Shown one piece after another: positions 18,282 through 28,463 of a DNA stretch of 64,000 nt. The translations under genes were made by a program, and so were the position numbers. The first letter of the stretch is position 1; each line of letters begins with the position of its first letter. The stretch spans positions 62,001 through 126,000 of the forward strand of contig NZ_VFPT01000004.1 of NCBI RefSeq assembly GCF_006716865.1, in the 5' to 3' direction. The notes beneath the pieces were generated by a model. It saw only the letters and a program-made list of their open reading frames with translations, had not been told where the DNA came from and ran no database searches. The DNA is from Roseinatronobacter monicus. Its GTDB lineage: Bacteria > Pseudomonadota > Alphaproteobacteria > Rhodobacterales > Rhodobacteraceae.

Positions 18282-19811
18282 TCAATGGAAGTAATCGGCG
18301 CCACGGATATTGGGGTGGGTGATGGCAGGCTCGTCCGTGGCGCGGGTGCGGGGCCTGCTCTCAAGCCCATTCTTGAGAATGGACAGGAGTGACGAATAGG
18401 ATCTGGCGTTGATTTCGAGCGCACGGCGACAGGCCGCATCAAGTCGGTCGCGGCCAAACTTGTCGGCCAGCCGGATCACCCCAAGGCAGGTGCGATAGCC
18501 CTGTTCCGGGTGCTTGCGCTCGCGCATCACGACCTCAACGAAGATGGCCACGTTTGGCCCAACGCGAGCCGCACGTGCTTTGATACGCTCTGGCGTCCAG
18601 TCATCGCGGAATTGGTGGTGCGCTGGCATGTGATCGCGCAGCGTAGAGTGCTTCCCGTTGCTGGACGTCCTGACATGAGAGGCGACACGCTGCCCGAGAT
18701 GGAAGACTTCGATGGTGCGGCCTGTGATCCGCGCCCACAGCTCTTTCTTCAGCAGCTGATAGGGCACGGAGTAATAATGCTTGTCGATCGCGACGTGGTA
18801 ATCGAACCCGGCGCGGCACTTCTTCCATTCAGCATAAACATACGATGCTACCGGCAGCGACTTCAGGGCGGGTTTGTCCAGCTGTTCAAAAAGCTGTCTG
18901 CGGCTGGCCCCGAGGTGACGCGAGACCTTGTCGTTGAGCCTGTCAAGCAACGGCTTGATGGCCGCGTTCAACTCAGCAAGGCTGAAGAACTGGCGGTTGC
19001 GCAGCCGTGCCAGTATCCAGCGTTCAGCCAGCAATACCCCACCCTCTGCCTTCGCCTTATCTTTGGGCTTATATGGCCTCGCCGGGACAACGGCCGTGTC
19101 GTAATGCGCGGCCATATCTGCGTAAGTCCGGTTGATTACGGGGTCGTAAAAGCACGCCTTGGTGACCCCTGCCTTCAAATTGTCCGAGACGATCTGGGCG
19201 GTCACACCACCGAAGAAATCCAAAGCGCGGACATGGCTTGCGATCCAATCCGGTAGGGATTGCGTCCAGGTCGCCTCGACAAATGTATAGTTCGATGCCC
19301 CCAGAACAGCGACAAACACCTGTGCCGTGCGCACCTCCCCGGTCTCGGGGTCAATCACATCGATCGTATGGCCGGCATAATCGACGAACAGGCGCTCACC
19401 TGCAGGATGACGCTGTCGCATCACCGGCGACAGCTTGCCTTCCCATCGCGTGTAAAGTTCGCAAAACCGAGAGTATCCATACCCATCAGGATGATCAGCG
19501 CGATATTCTTCCCACAGCAGCGATAACGTCACGCCCTTGCGGCGCAACTCGCGGTGAATGTAGGGCCAATTTGGTTGCGCCGCGATCCGCTGGGTATTCT
19601 GATAAGGACGGTGGAACAGGCAGCGCTCAAGGTCAGTGTCGGACATCTCAATCGGTAGTGGCCAGGCCAGACCCAACTCCCTGGCGCGATCGAGGTAACC
19701 CCGCAGGGTTGTTCGACCAACCCCAAGGCTTGCAGCGATCTGACGGGTCGAAAGCCCCTCGGCTGATAGCCGCAAAACATCTCGTATCTTCCGCATCGGC
19801 AATCTCTTCAT
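18282..19811 (-). CDS. istA: IstA transposase of IS21 copy A
   Basis: 509 residues, a DDE transposase with an N-terminal HTH (about 8-45, [20 protein letters not shown]) and the catalytic core from about 120 ([14 protein letters not shown] supplies the first Asp; [11 protein letters not shown] the second; [10 protein letters not shown] the Glu). From about residue 90 onward it is nearly identical to copy B (39077-40606), but the first 80 residues differ strongly. Frame intact. Confidence 0.95.
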   Translation of the reverse strand: MKRLPMRKIRDVLRLSAEGLSTRQIAASLGVGRTTLRGYLDRARELGLAWPLPIEMSDTDLERCLFHRPYQNTQRIAAQPNWPYIHRELRRKGVTLSLLWEEYRADHPDGYGYSRFCELYTRWEGKLSPVMRQRHPAGERLFVDYAGHTIDVIDPETGEVRTAQVFVAVLGASNYTFVEATWTQSLPDWIASHVRALDFFGGVTAQIVSDNLKAGVTKACFYDPVINRTYADMAAHYDTAVVPARPYKPKDKAKAEGGVLLAERWILARLRNRQFFSLAELNAAIKPLLDRLNDKVSRHLGASRRQLFEQLDKPALKSLPVASYVYAEWKKCRAGFDYHVAIDKHYYSVPYQLLKKELWARITGRTIEVFHLGQRVASHVRTSSNGKHSTLRDHMPAHHQFRDDWTPERIKARAARVGPNVAIFVEVVMRERKHPEQGYRTCLGVIRLADKFGRDRLDAACRRALEINARSYSSLLSILKNGLESRPRTRATDEPAITHPNIRGADYFH

Positions 19812-19937
19812 CGGGCTTCCTTCGTACCAAAAAAGGCGGAAGGTAGCCGGTTACAGATTGCCTCGCAGCAGCATGTCACAGGGGTGGGCGGATACCCCGG
19901 AATCCCTGGGCGGATAAAATCGGAACGGGTGGGCGCA

Positions 19938-22900
19938 TCAAATCGGAATCGCTGGGCGCATCACCCCGGAATACGCACTCATCGCGTCGTCCAGCGGTTT
20001 CAAGCCCTCCTTCATGGCGTCCAAGTCCCCGGCTTGGATGATATCTTCAAATTTACGCAGTCCTGCAGAAAGCACGACCGCGCCAAGCATATCGCTGAAA
20101 CCAACCAGCTTGTGAACCAGACGACCCGCCGCGACGGCGTCACCTTTACTGATCAACACAGCCAACTCAGTCCGGGTTGCCTCAATCTCGACTGACAAGT
20201 TCTTGAGTGCGCGCGACAGGAGTTCACCGCCATCAAGTGCGTGCAGTTGTGCTAAGGAATTTCGGCTGAAATTCTCTGAAAGTCTTGACGCGGGTCCAGG
20301 CAGGGCATCGCTTTGTGTCAGGGCTGCGAGCTGCTGAACATCGAGCGGCTTGCTAAGACAAGCATTAAGGGAAAGATCGCTTAACATAACAGCAATCTCT
20401 GGGGGTTGGTGGGCGGTCAAGCCGAAAATCCAGGCCCGCGCGGAGGGTCCCCCGCTACGGCGGATGCGCGCAGCCGCTGCAGCACCGTCTGATTTTGGCA
20501 TTTGCAAATCCATCAGGATCATATCAAATTCCTTGGACTCTGCCAGCGCGACCGCTGCCTCGCCATCTGCAGCCTCAATGCACAGCATGCCGAAGCGAGC
20601 AAGGTTCGCGCAGGTAAGTTGCCGAATTGTTTCATGATCCTCTGCGACAAGTACCTTGAGGCCTGATAGAGCTGCTGCGGGGTCATCGCGCTCATGATCA
20701 GAGATAGTTTCCTTAGTGTCTGCCTCAGGAAGCGTCACGTTCAACCAGAAGCGGGAGCCTTTGCCCGGCGTGCTTTCGACACCAACTTCGCCCCCCATAG
20801 CTGTTGCCAGGCGGCGGCAGATGGCGAGGCCCAAACCTGTGCTCCCGTCAGCGATCGTCTCTTGGCGATCCAGCATACCAAAGTCGCGAAAAAGCAACGG
20901 TATATCTTCAGGAGCAATACCGCAGCCGTTGTCACTGACCGAAAGTATTACTGTCACTCCCGTGGGGTTGGCAGCACTTACCGCCCCCGATAACTGGACG
21001 CAACCATTGCGCGTCGCCTTCACAGCGTTGGTGGCGAAATTCAACAGAATACGTCGCAATGATGTCACATCAGCTAGCAGCATGGGCATAGGGTCGCTCT
21101 GCACCTCGACCCGTGTCCCTCTGCGATCCGCTGAGACTCGAACTAGATCGGCCACCTGCGTGAGTAATTGAATCGGCGCAAAGAGCTCTGGCCGCAATCG
21201 TACTTCACCGGCTCCCAGCCGCGCAACTTCCAATACATCATCAATCAGGGTTAGCATTCCGTGGCCTTCCCCCTTGAGACGATGTAACATTATTCCTCGC
21301 GTTTCTTGTCCTGTATCTTCTCGAAACAAATCGAGCGTTCCCAAAATTGCGATCAATGGGATCCGCAAGTCATGTGCTAACGCCGCCATCAACCGCGCTT
21401 TCCGGGCGTCTGCAGCGCTCACCTCTGCTAGGCGCGTCTCATTTTTAGCGGCCTCTACAACTAGCACAGCACGTTCATCCTCGCCTTCGACTATGCTCGT
21501 GATGTCAATAAAAGTGACAACCACCCCTGTAATCACGCCCTGATCAAAATACGGGACCGATCGCACAAGATGATGCCCGGGATATCCATTCGGCGGCAGC
21601 CGATGCTCGATCGCATCGCCGCTGTTGAAAACCTGATGGACGTCCTGTTGCAGGACAGGATATTTTATTGTGCTGGCTAATTCTGTCAGTGGGCGGCCTA
21701 TATCGGACTGACGCAACTTGAAGAACGTCGCTGCAGCCGGGGTGAAGTTCCGGATCATCATGTCCCCGTCCAAGAATACACTGCAAATACCTGTTGCATC
21801 ATACAGGTTACGCAAATCAGTATTGGCCCTAGAGAGTTCATCGACCTTATCGTTCAATTCGGCGTTTACGGTGCTGAGTTCCTCGTTCAATGACTGCATT
21901 TCTTCTTTAGAGGCTTGCAGCTCTTCATTGGATGATTGCGCTTCCTCACAAACTGAGGCTAATTCTTCACTCGAAGCATTCAATTCTTCGAGTGCGGTTT
22001 CATATTCTTCAATCGTCGCGTGCAGACGCTCGTGTAGCTCGCGCAACGCGCTTTCAGAGGCGTCGGCGTCTGCTTGTACGTCATTGGTCTGGCTGGCTGT
22101 GTCTTTTTGACTTTGCATCTCGGCCAGAGGGCGAAAGACAATTAGAAACATCGCCTTCTCGCCCTCGCCATTGTTTAGCGGCTCTACGGTCATGGCAACG
22201 TTCACCGCTGTATCTTCGTCGGACAAAACTGTTTGACGCGTAGCGCGCTTGCCGGTTTCCTGCGCCTCACGAAACGCAAGGCGCAGGTCCTGCCGCAGCT
22301 CGCGGCGGACGATGTCAAACAATTGCCTGCTGGGCGCCCCTCGTGGTGTGTCGAAATACCCACGAGTCCGCGCCGAGAAAAAGACGATGTCTCCTCCACT
22401 GCGCACCACCACATGCGCCGGACTGTGGCGATCAATGATCTGGCGCTCGGCCCGTTGTTGCACTCTGTAATTGGTCATGCGCTGCGGCAGGGTATGTTGT
22501 TCAAAACGCAGCTGTGTCTTGCACAGTTCCTCTAGCGGGATCGGTATACGGGGGCGACGATTGCCGAGATCGAGACTTTGATAAATCCGATTCTTCTTGT
22601 CTATAGCTGTAAAGAGGTTCTCGTGTTGGCTCAGACTTTCTGAACTGCCCAGAAACAGAAACCCGCCTGGTTTGAGCGCATAATGAAACGTTGGGATGAC
22701 CCGCTTCTGAAGCTCTGAACCCAGATAGATCAGAAGATTGCGGCACGACACAAGATCCATCTGGGAAAATGGAGGGTCGGTTGTCAGGCTGTGGGCTGAG
22801 AATATGCACATATCGCGGATCTCGGGAACGAGAACATGGCTTGACCCGTCCTTGCGGAAAAAGCGCGCCTTTCGTTCCTTTGACACAGTCTTGAGCATCG

Positions 22901-23999
22901 TATCCGGATAACGCGCGGACCGGGCAACTGTGAGCGCTGGCTCATCTATGTCTGTTGCGAAAACCAATACCTTCGGATAGGAAGTCATGCCTTGCATGTG
23001 TTCACGGATCAGGATTGCCAATGAATAGGCTTCTTGGCCTGTGGCACAGCCCGGCACCCAGACCCGCACGGAATCATCGGCGTTAAGCTTAGCCAAAAGC
23101 AATGGCATGACGTTCTTGCTCAAGGCGTCAAAGGCACTTTTGTCTCGAAAGAAATCTGTGACGCTGATCATCAGATCTTTAAACAGGGCCAATACTTCGG
23201 CGGGGTCTTCACGCAGTCGCTCCAGGTAGGCTTCAATATTAGGTATCAGCGTAACCTGCATCCGCCGTGCAACCCGACGAAAGAACGTTCTTTTTTTATA
23301 TCCTGCGAAATCTCGGCCAGAATGCTCGCGCAGCAATTTTGAAATCTCACCCTGCAAACGCCGTTCCGCAGCCTCTGGAATGTCCAGTTCCCCCCGCCGT
23401 ATTCCGGCACCAAGCATACTTGCTGCATGTTGCAACTCAAGCAACTTGCCGGGCATTTCTTTCGCAGGCAGGGCAAAATCAACCCACCCACTGGCAATCG
23501 CACTTTTTGGCATTTCTGGATGGTCAAGCCCACTTCCATTTGTAACTTGGGCAAATGTGACCCCCCCGTGCTCCTTGATTGCCTGCACTCCAAGTGTACC
23601 GTCACCATCCCCGCCGGACAGCACGATCCCAACCGCCCGTTCTTCCTGGTCAGTCCCGAGCGCACTAAAAAAAACGTCGATCGGCTTACGTTCGCGCTGC
23701 GCTGGGGCAACCTCCAGGAAGCGCAAGCACCCATCTTTAATAGACAAGGACACATTTGCGGGCATCACATGCACAACCCCGGCCTGCACCGGATCACCAT
23801 CTTTGATGACCTCCACACGCAGCGTGGTAAAATTGCTCAAGACTTCATGCAAAAGGCTTTCGCGGTCAGGGCTGAGATGAGTCACAACCACGAATGCCAT
23901 GTCAGGCTTATCCTGTATTTGGCTGAAAAAAGCCTTCAGTGCGTGTATTCCACCAGCGGATGCGCCGAGCCCGACGACGAGTGTTGAATGTTGTGTCAT
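19938..23999 (-). CDS. CheB-CheR-PAS hybrid histidine kinase with receiver and Hpt, C-terminus replaced by IS sequence
   Basis: 1353 residues as it stands. Start 23999 (MTQHSTLVVG) has GGAG upstream; the frame is open from 24023. CheB domain (Ser of GLGASAGG, His of VVTHLSP, Asp of SGGDGDGTLG), CheR domain (VWVPGCATGQEAYS), a coiled coil of NEEL repeats, PAS, HisKA (MAALAHDLRIPL, phospho-His), HATPase_c (DNGCGIAP, GSTGLGLAI), a receiver (VLVAEDHE; MILMDLQMP phospho-Asp) and an Hpt-like end (RLVHKLVGFSDMLG). This is a full phosphorelay in one chain, unlike the HWE kinase facing it. IS21 copy A replaced the last 20 or so codons with 13 from the IS, leaving all recognised domains intact, so activity may persist. 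Confidence 0.9.
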   Translation of the reverse strand: MTQHSTLVVGLGASAGGIHALKAFFSQIQDKPDMAFVVVTHLSPDRESLLHEVLSNFTTLRVEVIKDGDPVQAGVVHVMPANVSLSIKDGCLRFLEVAPAQRERKPIDVFFSALGTDQEERAVGIVLSGGDGDGTLGVQAIKEHGGVTFAQVTNGSGLDHPEMPKSAIASGWVDFALPAKEMPGKLLELQHAASMLGAGIRRGELDIPEAAERRLQGEISKLLREHSGRDFAGYKKRTFFRRVARRMQVTLIPNIEAYLERLREDPAEVLALFKDLMISVTDFFRDKSAFDALSKNVMPLLLAKLNADDSVRVWVPGCATGQEAYSLAILIREHMQGMTSYPKVLVFATDIDEPALTVARSARYPDTMLKTVSKERKARFFRKDGSSHVLVPEIRDMCIFSAHSLTTDPPFSQMDLVSCRNLLIYLGSELQKRVIPTFHYALKPGGFLFLGSSESLSQHENLFTAIDKKNRIYQSLDLGNRRPRIPIPLEELCKTQLRFEQHTLPQRMTNYRVQQRAERQIIDRHSPAHVVVRSGGDIVFFSARTRGYFDTPRGAPSRQLFDIVRRELRQDLRLAFREAQETGKRATRQTVLSDEDTAVNVAMTVEPLNNGEGEKAMFLIVFRPLAEMQSQKDTASQTNDVQADADASESALRELHERLHATIEEYETALEELNASSEELASVCEEAQSSNEELQASKEEMQSLNEELSTVNAELNDKVDELSRANTDLRNLYDATGICSVFLDGDMMIRNFTPAAATFFKLRQSDIGRPLTELASTIKYPVLQQDVHQVFNSGDAIEHRLPPNGYPGHHLVRSVPYFDQGVITGVVVTFIDITSIVEGEDERAVLVVEAAKNETRLAEVSAADARKARLMAALAHDLRIPLIAILGTLDLFREDTGQETRGIMLHRLKGEGHGMLTLIDDVLEVARLGAGEVRLRPELFAPIQLLTQVADLVRVSADRRGTRVEVQSDPMPMLLADVTSLRRILLNFATNAVKATRNGCVQLSGAVSAANPTGVTVILSVSDNGCGIAPEDIPLLFRDFGMLDRQETIADGSTGLGLAICRRLATAMGGEVGVESTPGKGSRFWLNVTLPEADTKETISDHERDDPAAALSGLKVLVAEDHETIRQLTCANLARFGMLCIEAADGEAAVALAESKEFDMILMDLQMPKSDGAAAAARIRRSGGPSARAWIFGLTAHQPPEIAVMLSDLSLNACLSKPLDVQQLAALTQSDALPGPASRLSENFSRNSLAQLHALDGGELLSRALKNLSVEIEATRTELAVLISKGDAVAAGRLVHKLVGFSDMLGAVVLSAGLRKFEDIIQAGDLDAMKEGLKPLDDAMSAYSGVMRPAIPI

Positions 24000-24289
24000 C
24001 GGCTTTCTCCAGAAATATCTCATCGTTCAAATTGCCACTATAACGTATTTCACCAGCTCTGCTCGGTATCATTCATGAAGGGTTTCCCGCTGCGGTAGTC
24101 GCGCTGAGATCTTGGTTGCGAAAGCTCAATCTATTCGATACCTGAACCGTATCGAAAGTACACCAAGCGGGTCAATAGAACAACTCATCACTCCCGTGCC
24201 ACTCATAACACTGAAACTGAATGGCCCACAACGTGGCACAACCGTGGCAGGTCACTGCCTACGCGAATCGGTCAGTTGTGGCACTATCT

Positions 24290-24428
24290 ACTCCGCTATC
24301 CCGTTGCGTTTGAGGATTTCGCGCAGAACAACCGCGCCTAGGCCACCAGTCAGCCGATCAAACCGATGCTCAAAAGCGATGGGTTGAAGCTCGCCGTGAC
24401 TGGTTGTCGGATTTCACCCATGGTGTGC
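24290..24428 (-). pseudogene. Possible IS1380-type transposase N-terminal remnant
   Basis: On the minus strand MGEIRQPVTASFNPSLL, then in a shifted frame FEHRFDRLTGGLGAVVLREI and LKRNGI, resemble the start of IS1380-family transposases (QPVTASF...RLTGDAGALLLRE...). A frameshift and a stop follow and the rest is absent. Family recognition from memory, moderate to low confidence. The 290 bp between this and the kinase gene show no other gene. Confidence 0.4.
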
Positions 24429-24529
24429 TCCAGGTGATGCTATCGGGCGCTATCTAGCAGCTTGATTCTAGTCACCCGGAACCAAATTTGCGATCATTGA
24501 TGTGAGGCAAATTTGGGGGGGGGTATGGC

Positions 24530-25723
24530 ATGCGGGGTCGGGCATCTATTGCGATTGCACTCAGCGATGAGGAGCGGGGTTTTCTGGAAGCGCAGTTGCG
24601 CAGGCACAAGCCGGCGCGGTCACTGTCCGACAGGTGCCGGATCGTGTTGAGGTGCGCTGACGGTCTGACCAGCAAAGAGATCGCCGCCGAACTCGGCCAT
24701 TCCGAGCATACGGTCGGCAAGTGGCGCCAGCGGTTTGCCAAGCACCGCATCGAAGGCCTTTCTGACGAATATCGCGCGGGCCGCCCGCGAACGATCTCGG
24801 ACGAACAGGTTGCCGATGTGATCAAGCGAACGCTGGAAACGACACCAAAGGATGCAACTCATTGGTCGATCCGATCGATGGCCGAAGAAATCGGTCTGTC
24901 ACACACCACAATCCGCCGCATCTGGAACGCCTTTGGGCTGCAGCCGCACCGCGCGGAAACCTTCAAGCTGTCTACCGACCCGCTGTTCGTGGACAAGGTG
25001 CAGGACGTGGTTGGCCTCTACATGTCGCCCCCGAACCGTGCTATCGTATTGTGTGTAGATGAAAAATCCCAGATCCAGGCACTGGACCGCGAACAGCCGG
25101 TGTTGCCCATGGCCCCCGGCGTGGCCGAGCGCAGAACCCACACCTACATCAGAAACGGCACGACATCGTTGTTTGCCGCCCTCGACATCGCCACCGGAGC
25201 GGTGATCGGGAAGTGCTACACACGCCACCGCGCGACGGAGTTCCTCGACTTCCTCAAGGAACTCGACCGCAGGATGCCCAAGGGGCGGGACGTGCATATC
25301 GTCATGGATAACTACGCCACCCACAAAACGCCGAGGGTCAAGGCATGGCTGGCGCGCCGTCCGCACTGGCACGTGCATTTCACACCAACATCGGCAAGCT
25401 GGCTGAACCAGGTCGAACGGTGGTTTGCCGAGTTAACCCGCAAACAAATCCAGCGCGGAGTTCACCGCTCCGTCGCGGAACTCGAAGCCGATATCGCCGC
25501 TTTCATCGAAGCCCACAACGAGAACCCCAAGCCCTACAAATGGATCAAGTCCGCCGACGAAATCCTGGCCTCCGTCAAAAGGTTCTGCCAGAAAACACTG
25601 GCAGGAACTTCACCGAAGTTCGACAGCAAATCGGGTAAATTCGCTATCTGCAACTTTCTGACGCTATATTTTTCAATGAGTTACTACCCCCTAGCCACCT
25701 GTTTCGCCGAAGATCTGTTGTAA
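24530..25723 (+). pseudogene. IS630 transposase, interrupted at the last codons
   Basis: The first 361 residues equal the intact copy at 43271-44368 with few changes: HTH regions (SKEIAAELGHSEHTVGKWRQ; WSIRSMAEEIGLSHTTIRRIW), DDE core (IVLCVDEKSQIQALDR; HIVMDNYATHKTP; SWLNQVERWFAEL with the final Glu). After KTLAGTS the native end DSGD is cut off by IS1634 and the frame runs 36 codons into that element. All catalytic residues remain, so a slightly altered but possibly active protein could be made; the element's right end is separated by 3.1 kb. Confidence 0.9.
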
Positions 25724-27315
25724 CACGTATTAGTAATATTCTGCTTGCAGATATGACGTATTCGGACTTATTGTTAGTCCAATGTATACGCGCATCTCAA
25801 AATCAGGCGGGCGCAGCTATCTCCAACTGGTGGAGGGGCATCGCGACGCAGACGGAAAGGTCAGGATCAAGGTCGTCGCCAATCTTGGTCGCCTGGACAG
25901 GCTGTCGTCTCAAAAACTGGATCCCCTGATCAATGGGTTGAACAGAGCCGTCGGTCGCCTTGAGAACACTGCACATGAGATCACACATGATCCGGCGCGC
26001 ACCTATGGCACTGTCTTTGCGCTGCATGAATTGTGGAAGGAGCTTGGTTTCGACCGCGCTCTGAACCGTACCCTGCGCTCTGGAAAGCGCAGTATTGATG
26101 TCGAAGCCCTCGTGCGGGCCATGGTGTTCAACCGACTTTGCGATCCGACAAGCAAACTGGGCTGCCTGCGCTGGTTGGAGACTGTGGCGATGCCAGCAAT
26201 GCCTGAGACTGTCACCCATCAGCATTTACTTCGCGCCATGGACGCGTTGATGGACAACGCTGAGATGGTCGAAGAAGCCCTGGCGCGCCAGATCAGGCCG
26301 CTTTTCGATCATGAGCTTACAATGGTCTTCTATGATCTGACGACCGTGCGCATTCATGGCGCGGCCCGGCTGGAAGATGACGTTCGCGCCTTCGGCATGA
26401 ACAAGGAAACAGGCGCCATCGCACGTCAATTCGTGCTTGGCGTGGTGCAGACCGCTGATGGTCTGCCGCTTATGCACACCGTCCACCCAGGCAATGTGTC
26501 AGAGACCAAAACCCTGCAGAGCATGCTCTCTACGGTCCTGCAGCGTTTCCCCATCCAGCGTATCATTCTGGTCGCAGATCGCGGCTTGCTGAGCCTCGAC
26601 AATATCCATCATCTGACGGAGATGGCCGATCAGGATGGGCGCAAGCTTGAGTTCATCCTGGCCGTGCCGGCCCGCCGCTACAGCGATCTTGTGGAAATCT
26701 TTCGGAGCTTCGACTTCAGCGGTGGTGATGGTCTGCGCGAGGCCGGCTTTGAAGGGCACCGCCTGATTGTTGCGCATGATGCCAAGCGTGCCCTTGAGCA
26801 GGGTGAGGCCCGTCGTGCGCGGATCAGGGAGCTGGAAGCCATGGGGGATGCCATGGTGGCAAAGCTTAATCGGCAAGATGAAGGCAAGAGCGAGAAAGGA
26901 CGACGCGCATCGGACCGTGGGGCCTATAGCCGACTTTCCCGCGCCATTGCCGATGCAGAACTCTCCCGCTTCATCAAGGCAGATTTGACGGCAGATCGCT
27001 TCAGCTGGACAGTGGACGAGGACGCCGTCGCCCAGGCGGCCCTCTTCGACGGCAAGCTTGTCCTGCTCACCAATGTTCCCGAGATCACGCCAGCAGACGC
27101 TGTCCTAAAGTACAAGGCGCTGGCAGATATTGAGCGTGGTTTCAAAGTACTGAAATCCGACATCGAGATTGCGCCGGTTCACCACCGGTTGCCAGATCGC
27201 ATCCGCGCCCATGCGCTGATCTGCTTTTTGGCGCTTACCCTCCACCGGGTCATGCGCAAGAGGTTGAAGGCCAAAGGACATCATGCAAGCCCCCAACTCG
27301 CCCTAGTCCCCTGAT

Positions 27316-27978
27316 TCAGGCGATTTGCGGGTAAAGGTAAAGGAGTTTGGTTCTGGCGTCTTTGGTGGTGAAGTGCCAGTTGGTTTTGGCTTGTGCGTTG
27401 TTCCGATTTTGGGTCCAAGCAGCAACCTCTGTTTCCAGAGTAGCGTGATCTGGAATGCGCCGATCGAGGCATTGGCGCGCCAGAACACTAAGTTCGCACT
27501 CCGCGATGTTTAACCAAGACCCGTGTTTGGGCGTGTAATGCCAGTCGAAGCGATCAGCGATGCGTTTAGCTTCGGCCGGGGGAAAGGCTTCGTAAAGAGA
27601 CGCGCGCCTATGGGTGTTCAAGTTGTCTTGAACCAGATCAATCTTGTCAGCCTTCGCAAAGTGGATGTCAGCCAGCTCTTTGAGAACATGAGCATAGTCG
27701 ACGGCGGTGCGTCTGGCCCGAACGGCGACATGGCGCCAGCCCTCATGCGGAGCGAATACCATGAACAAGCTGGCGACGCCGTTGCGTTCGTATTCATAGT
27801 CAGACCGCGCGGGCTGACCCGGTCGCATCGGGATGGGGGCGCGGGTTTCTTTGGTCAATTGTTTGGAAGTCTCGTCCAGGCAGACCAGCGGACGCGCAGG
27901 GTCGTATGGGCGTGTGTAGACGGTGAGCACATCTTCCATGGCCGCGACAAAAGCAGCGCTGGCTTTGGGGGGGATCAC
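27316..27978 (-). CDS. IS630-3 transposase, second frame (DDE domain)
   Basis: 220 residues if read alone. Contains the DDE catalytic core: RPLVCLDETSKQL (Asp), IDLVQDNLNTHRRASLY (Asp) and KHGSWLNIAECELSVLA (Glu). It lacks its own ribosome site and is expected as the C-terminal part of a frameshift product: in the -1 frame the preceding residues are LKKNALKPHKSRYW, followed by VIPPKASAAF. Intact. Confidence 0.9.
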   Translation of the reverse strand: MIPPKASAAFVAAMEDVLTVYTRPYDPARPLVCLDETSKQLTKETRAPIPMRPGQPARSDYEYERNGVASLFMVFAPHEGWRHVAVRARRTAVDYAHVLKELADIHFAKADKIDLVQDNLNTHRRASLYEAFPPAEAKRIADRFDWHYTPKHGSWLNIAECELSVLARQCLDRRIPDHATLETEVAAWTQNRNNAQAKTNWHFTTKDARTKLLYLYPQIA

Positions 27979-28463
27979 CCAATAGCGGCTCTTGTGCGGT
28001 TTGAGAGCGTTTTTTTGAGCGTGCGCCCGATCGTGCTGTCACTGGCCTGATCTACGATACCCAACTCAACCACGCGCTTTTCCAAGAGCCGCAACGACCA
28101 GCGCGCATAGCCTTTGGGAGGTTCGGAGCAAGCCAGAGCGATCAGCTTTGCTTCTTTCTCCCCATCAAAGATCCTCGGTGGCGGTGTTGACTGTGTCTTG
28201 CGTGCAAGAGCAGCCTCAAGCCCTTCTTCCACAAGTTGACGACGGGTGCGATAGACGGTCGAAAGGCTGGTCTCCAACGCCTCAGATATCTGCGCGTCAT
28301 CCCAGCCGCAATTTTCCGTGGACACATCCGCCTTCAACAATATTCGCGCCTTGAGCAGCCGATACGCCGCGCCACGACCCGTGCGGATTATACCTTCCAG
28401 TTGTTGGCGCTCTTCAGCATCCAGACGAACAACATATTTCACAGCGGGTCCACATTTGCCCAT
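27975..28463 (-). CDS. IS630-3 transposase, first frame (DNA-binding domain)
   Basis: 162 residues with HTH motifs (DDAQISEALETSLSTVYRTRRQLVEEG) and a winged-helix-like segment (GYARWSLRLLEKRVVELG). Near its end the coding strand has seven consecutive A (28010-28016 on the plus strand as T7); a -1 slip there joins it to the DDE domain. Without slippage it ends after TLSNRTRAAIG. Confidence 0.9.
   Translation of the reverse strand: MGKCGPAVKYVVRLDAEERQQLEGIIRTGRGAAYRLLKARILLKADVSTENCGWDDAQISEALETSLSTVYRTRRQLVEEGLEAALARKTQSTPPPRIFDGEKEAKLIALACSEPPKGYARWSLRLLEKRVVELGIVDQASDSTIGRTLKKTLSNRTRAAIG

Larger units (their letters stand above)
17406..19977 (-). mobile_element. IS21-family element, copy A
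   Basis: 2572 bp. Both tips read TGCGTATTCCGG inward; multiple internal repeats of the AT(G/C)CGCCCA type lie at both ends (four on the istA side, three on the istB side). The 5-bp direct repeat CTCAT flanks it. It carries intact istA and istB on the minus strand. It interrupts the C-terminal codons of the hybrid kinase. Confidence 0.95.

Noticed and set aside
18510..19256. 248-residue frame opposite istA (and its twin at 39632-40378)
   Set aside because: Both lie opposite the conserved DDE coding region of IstA and owe their conservation to it.
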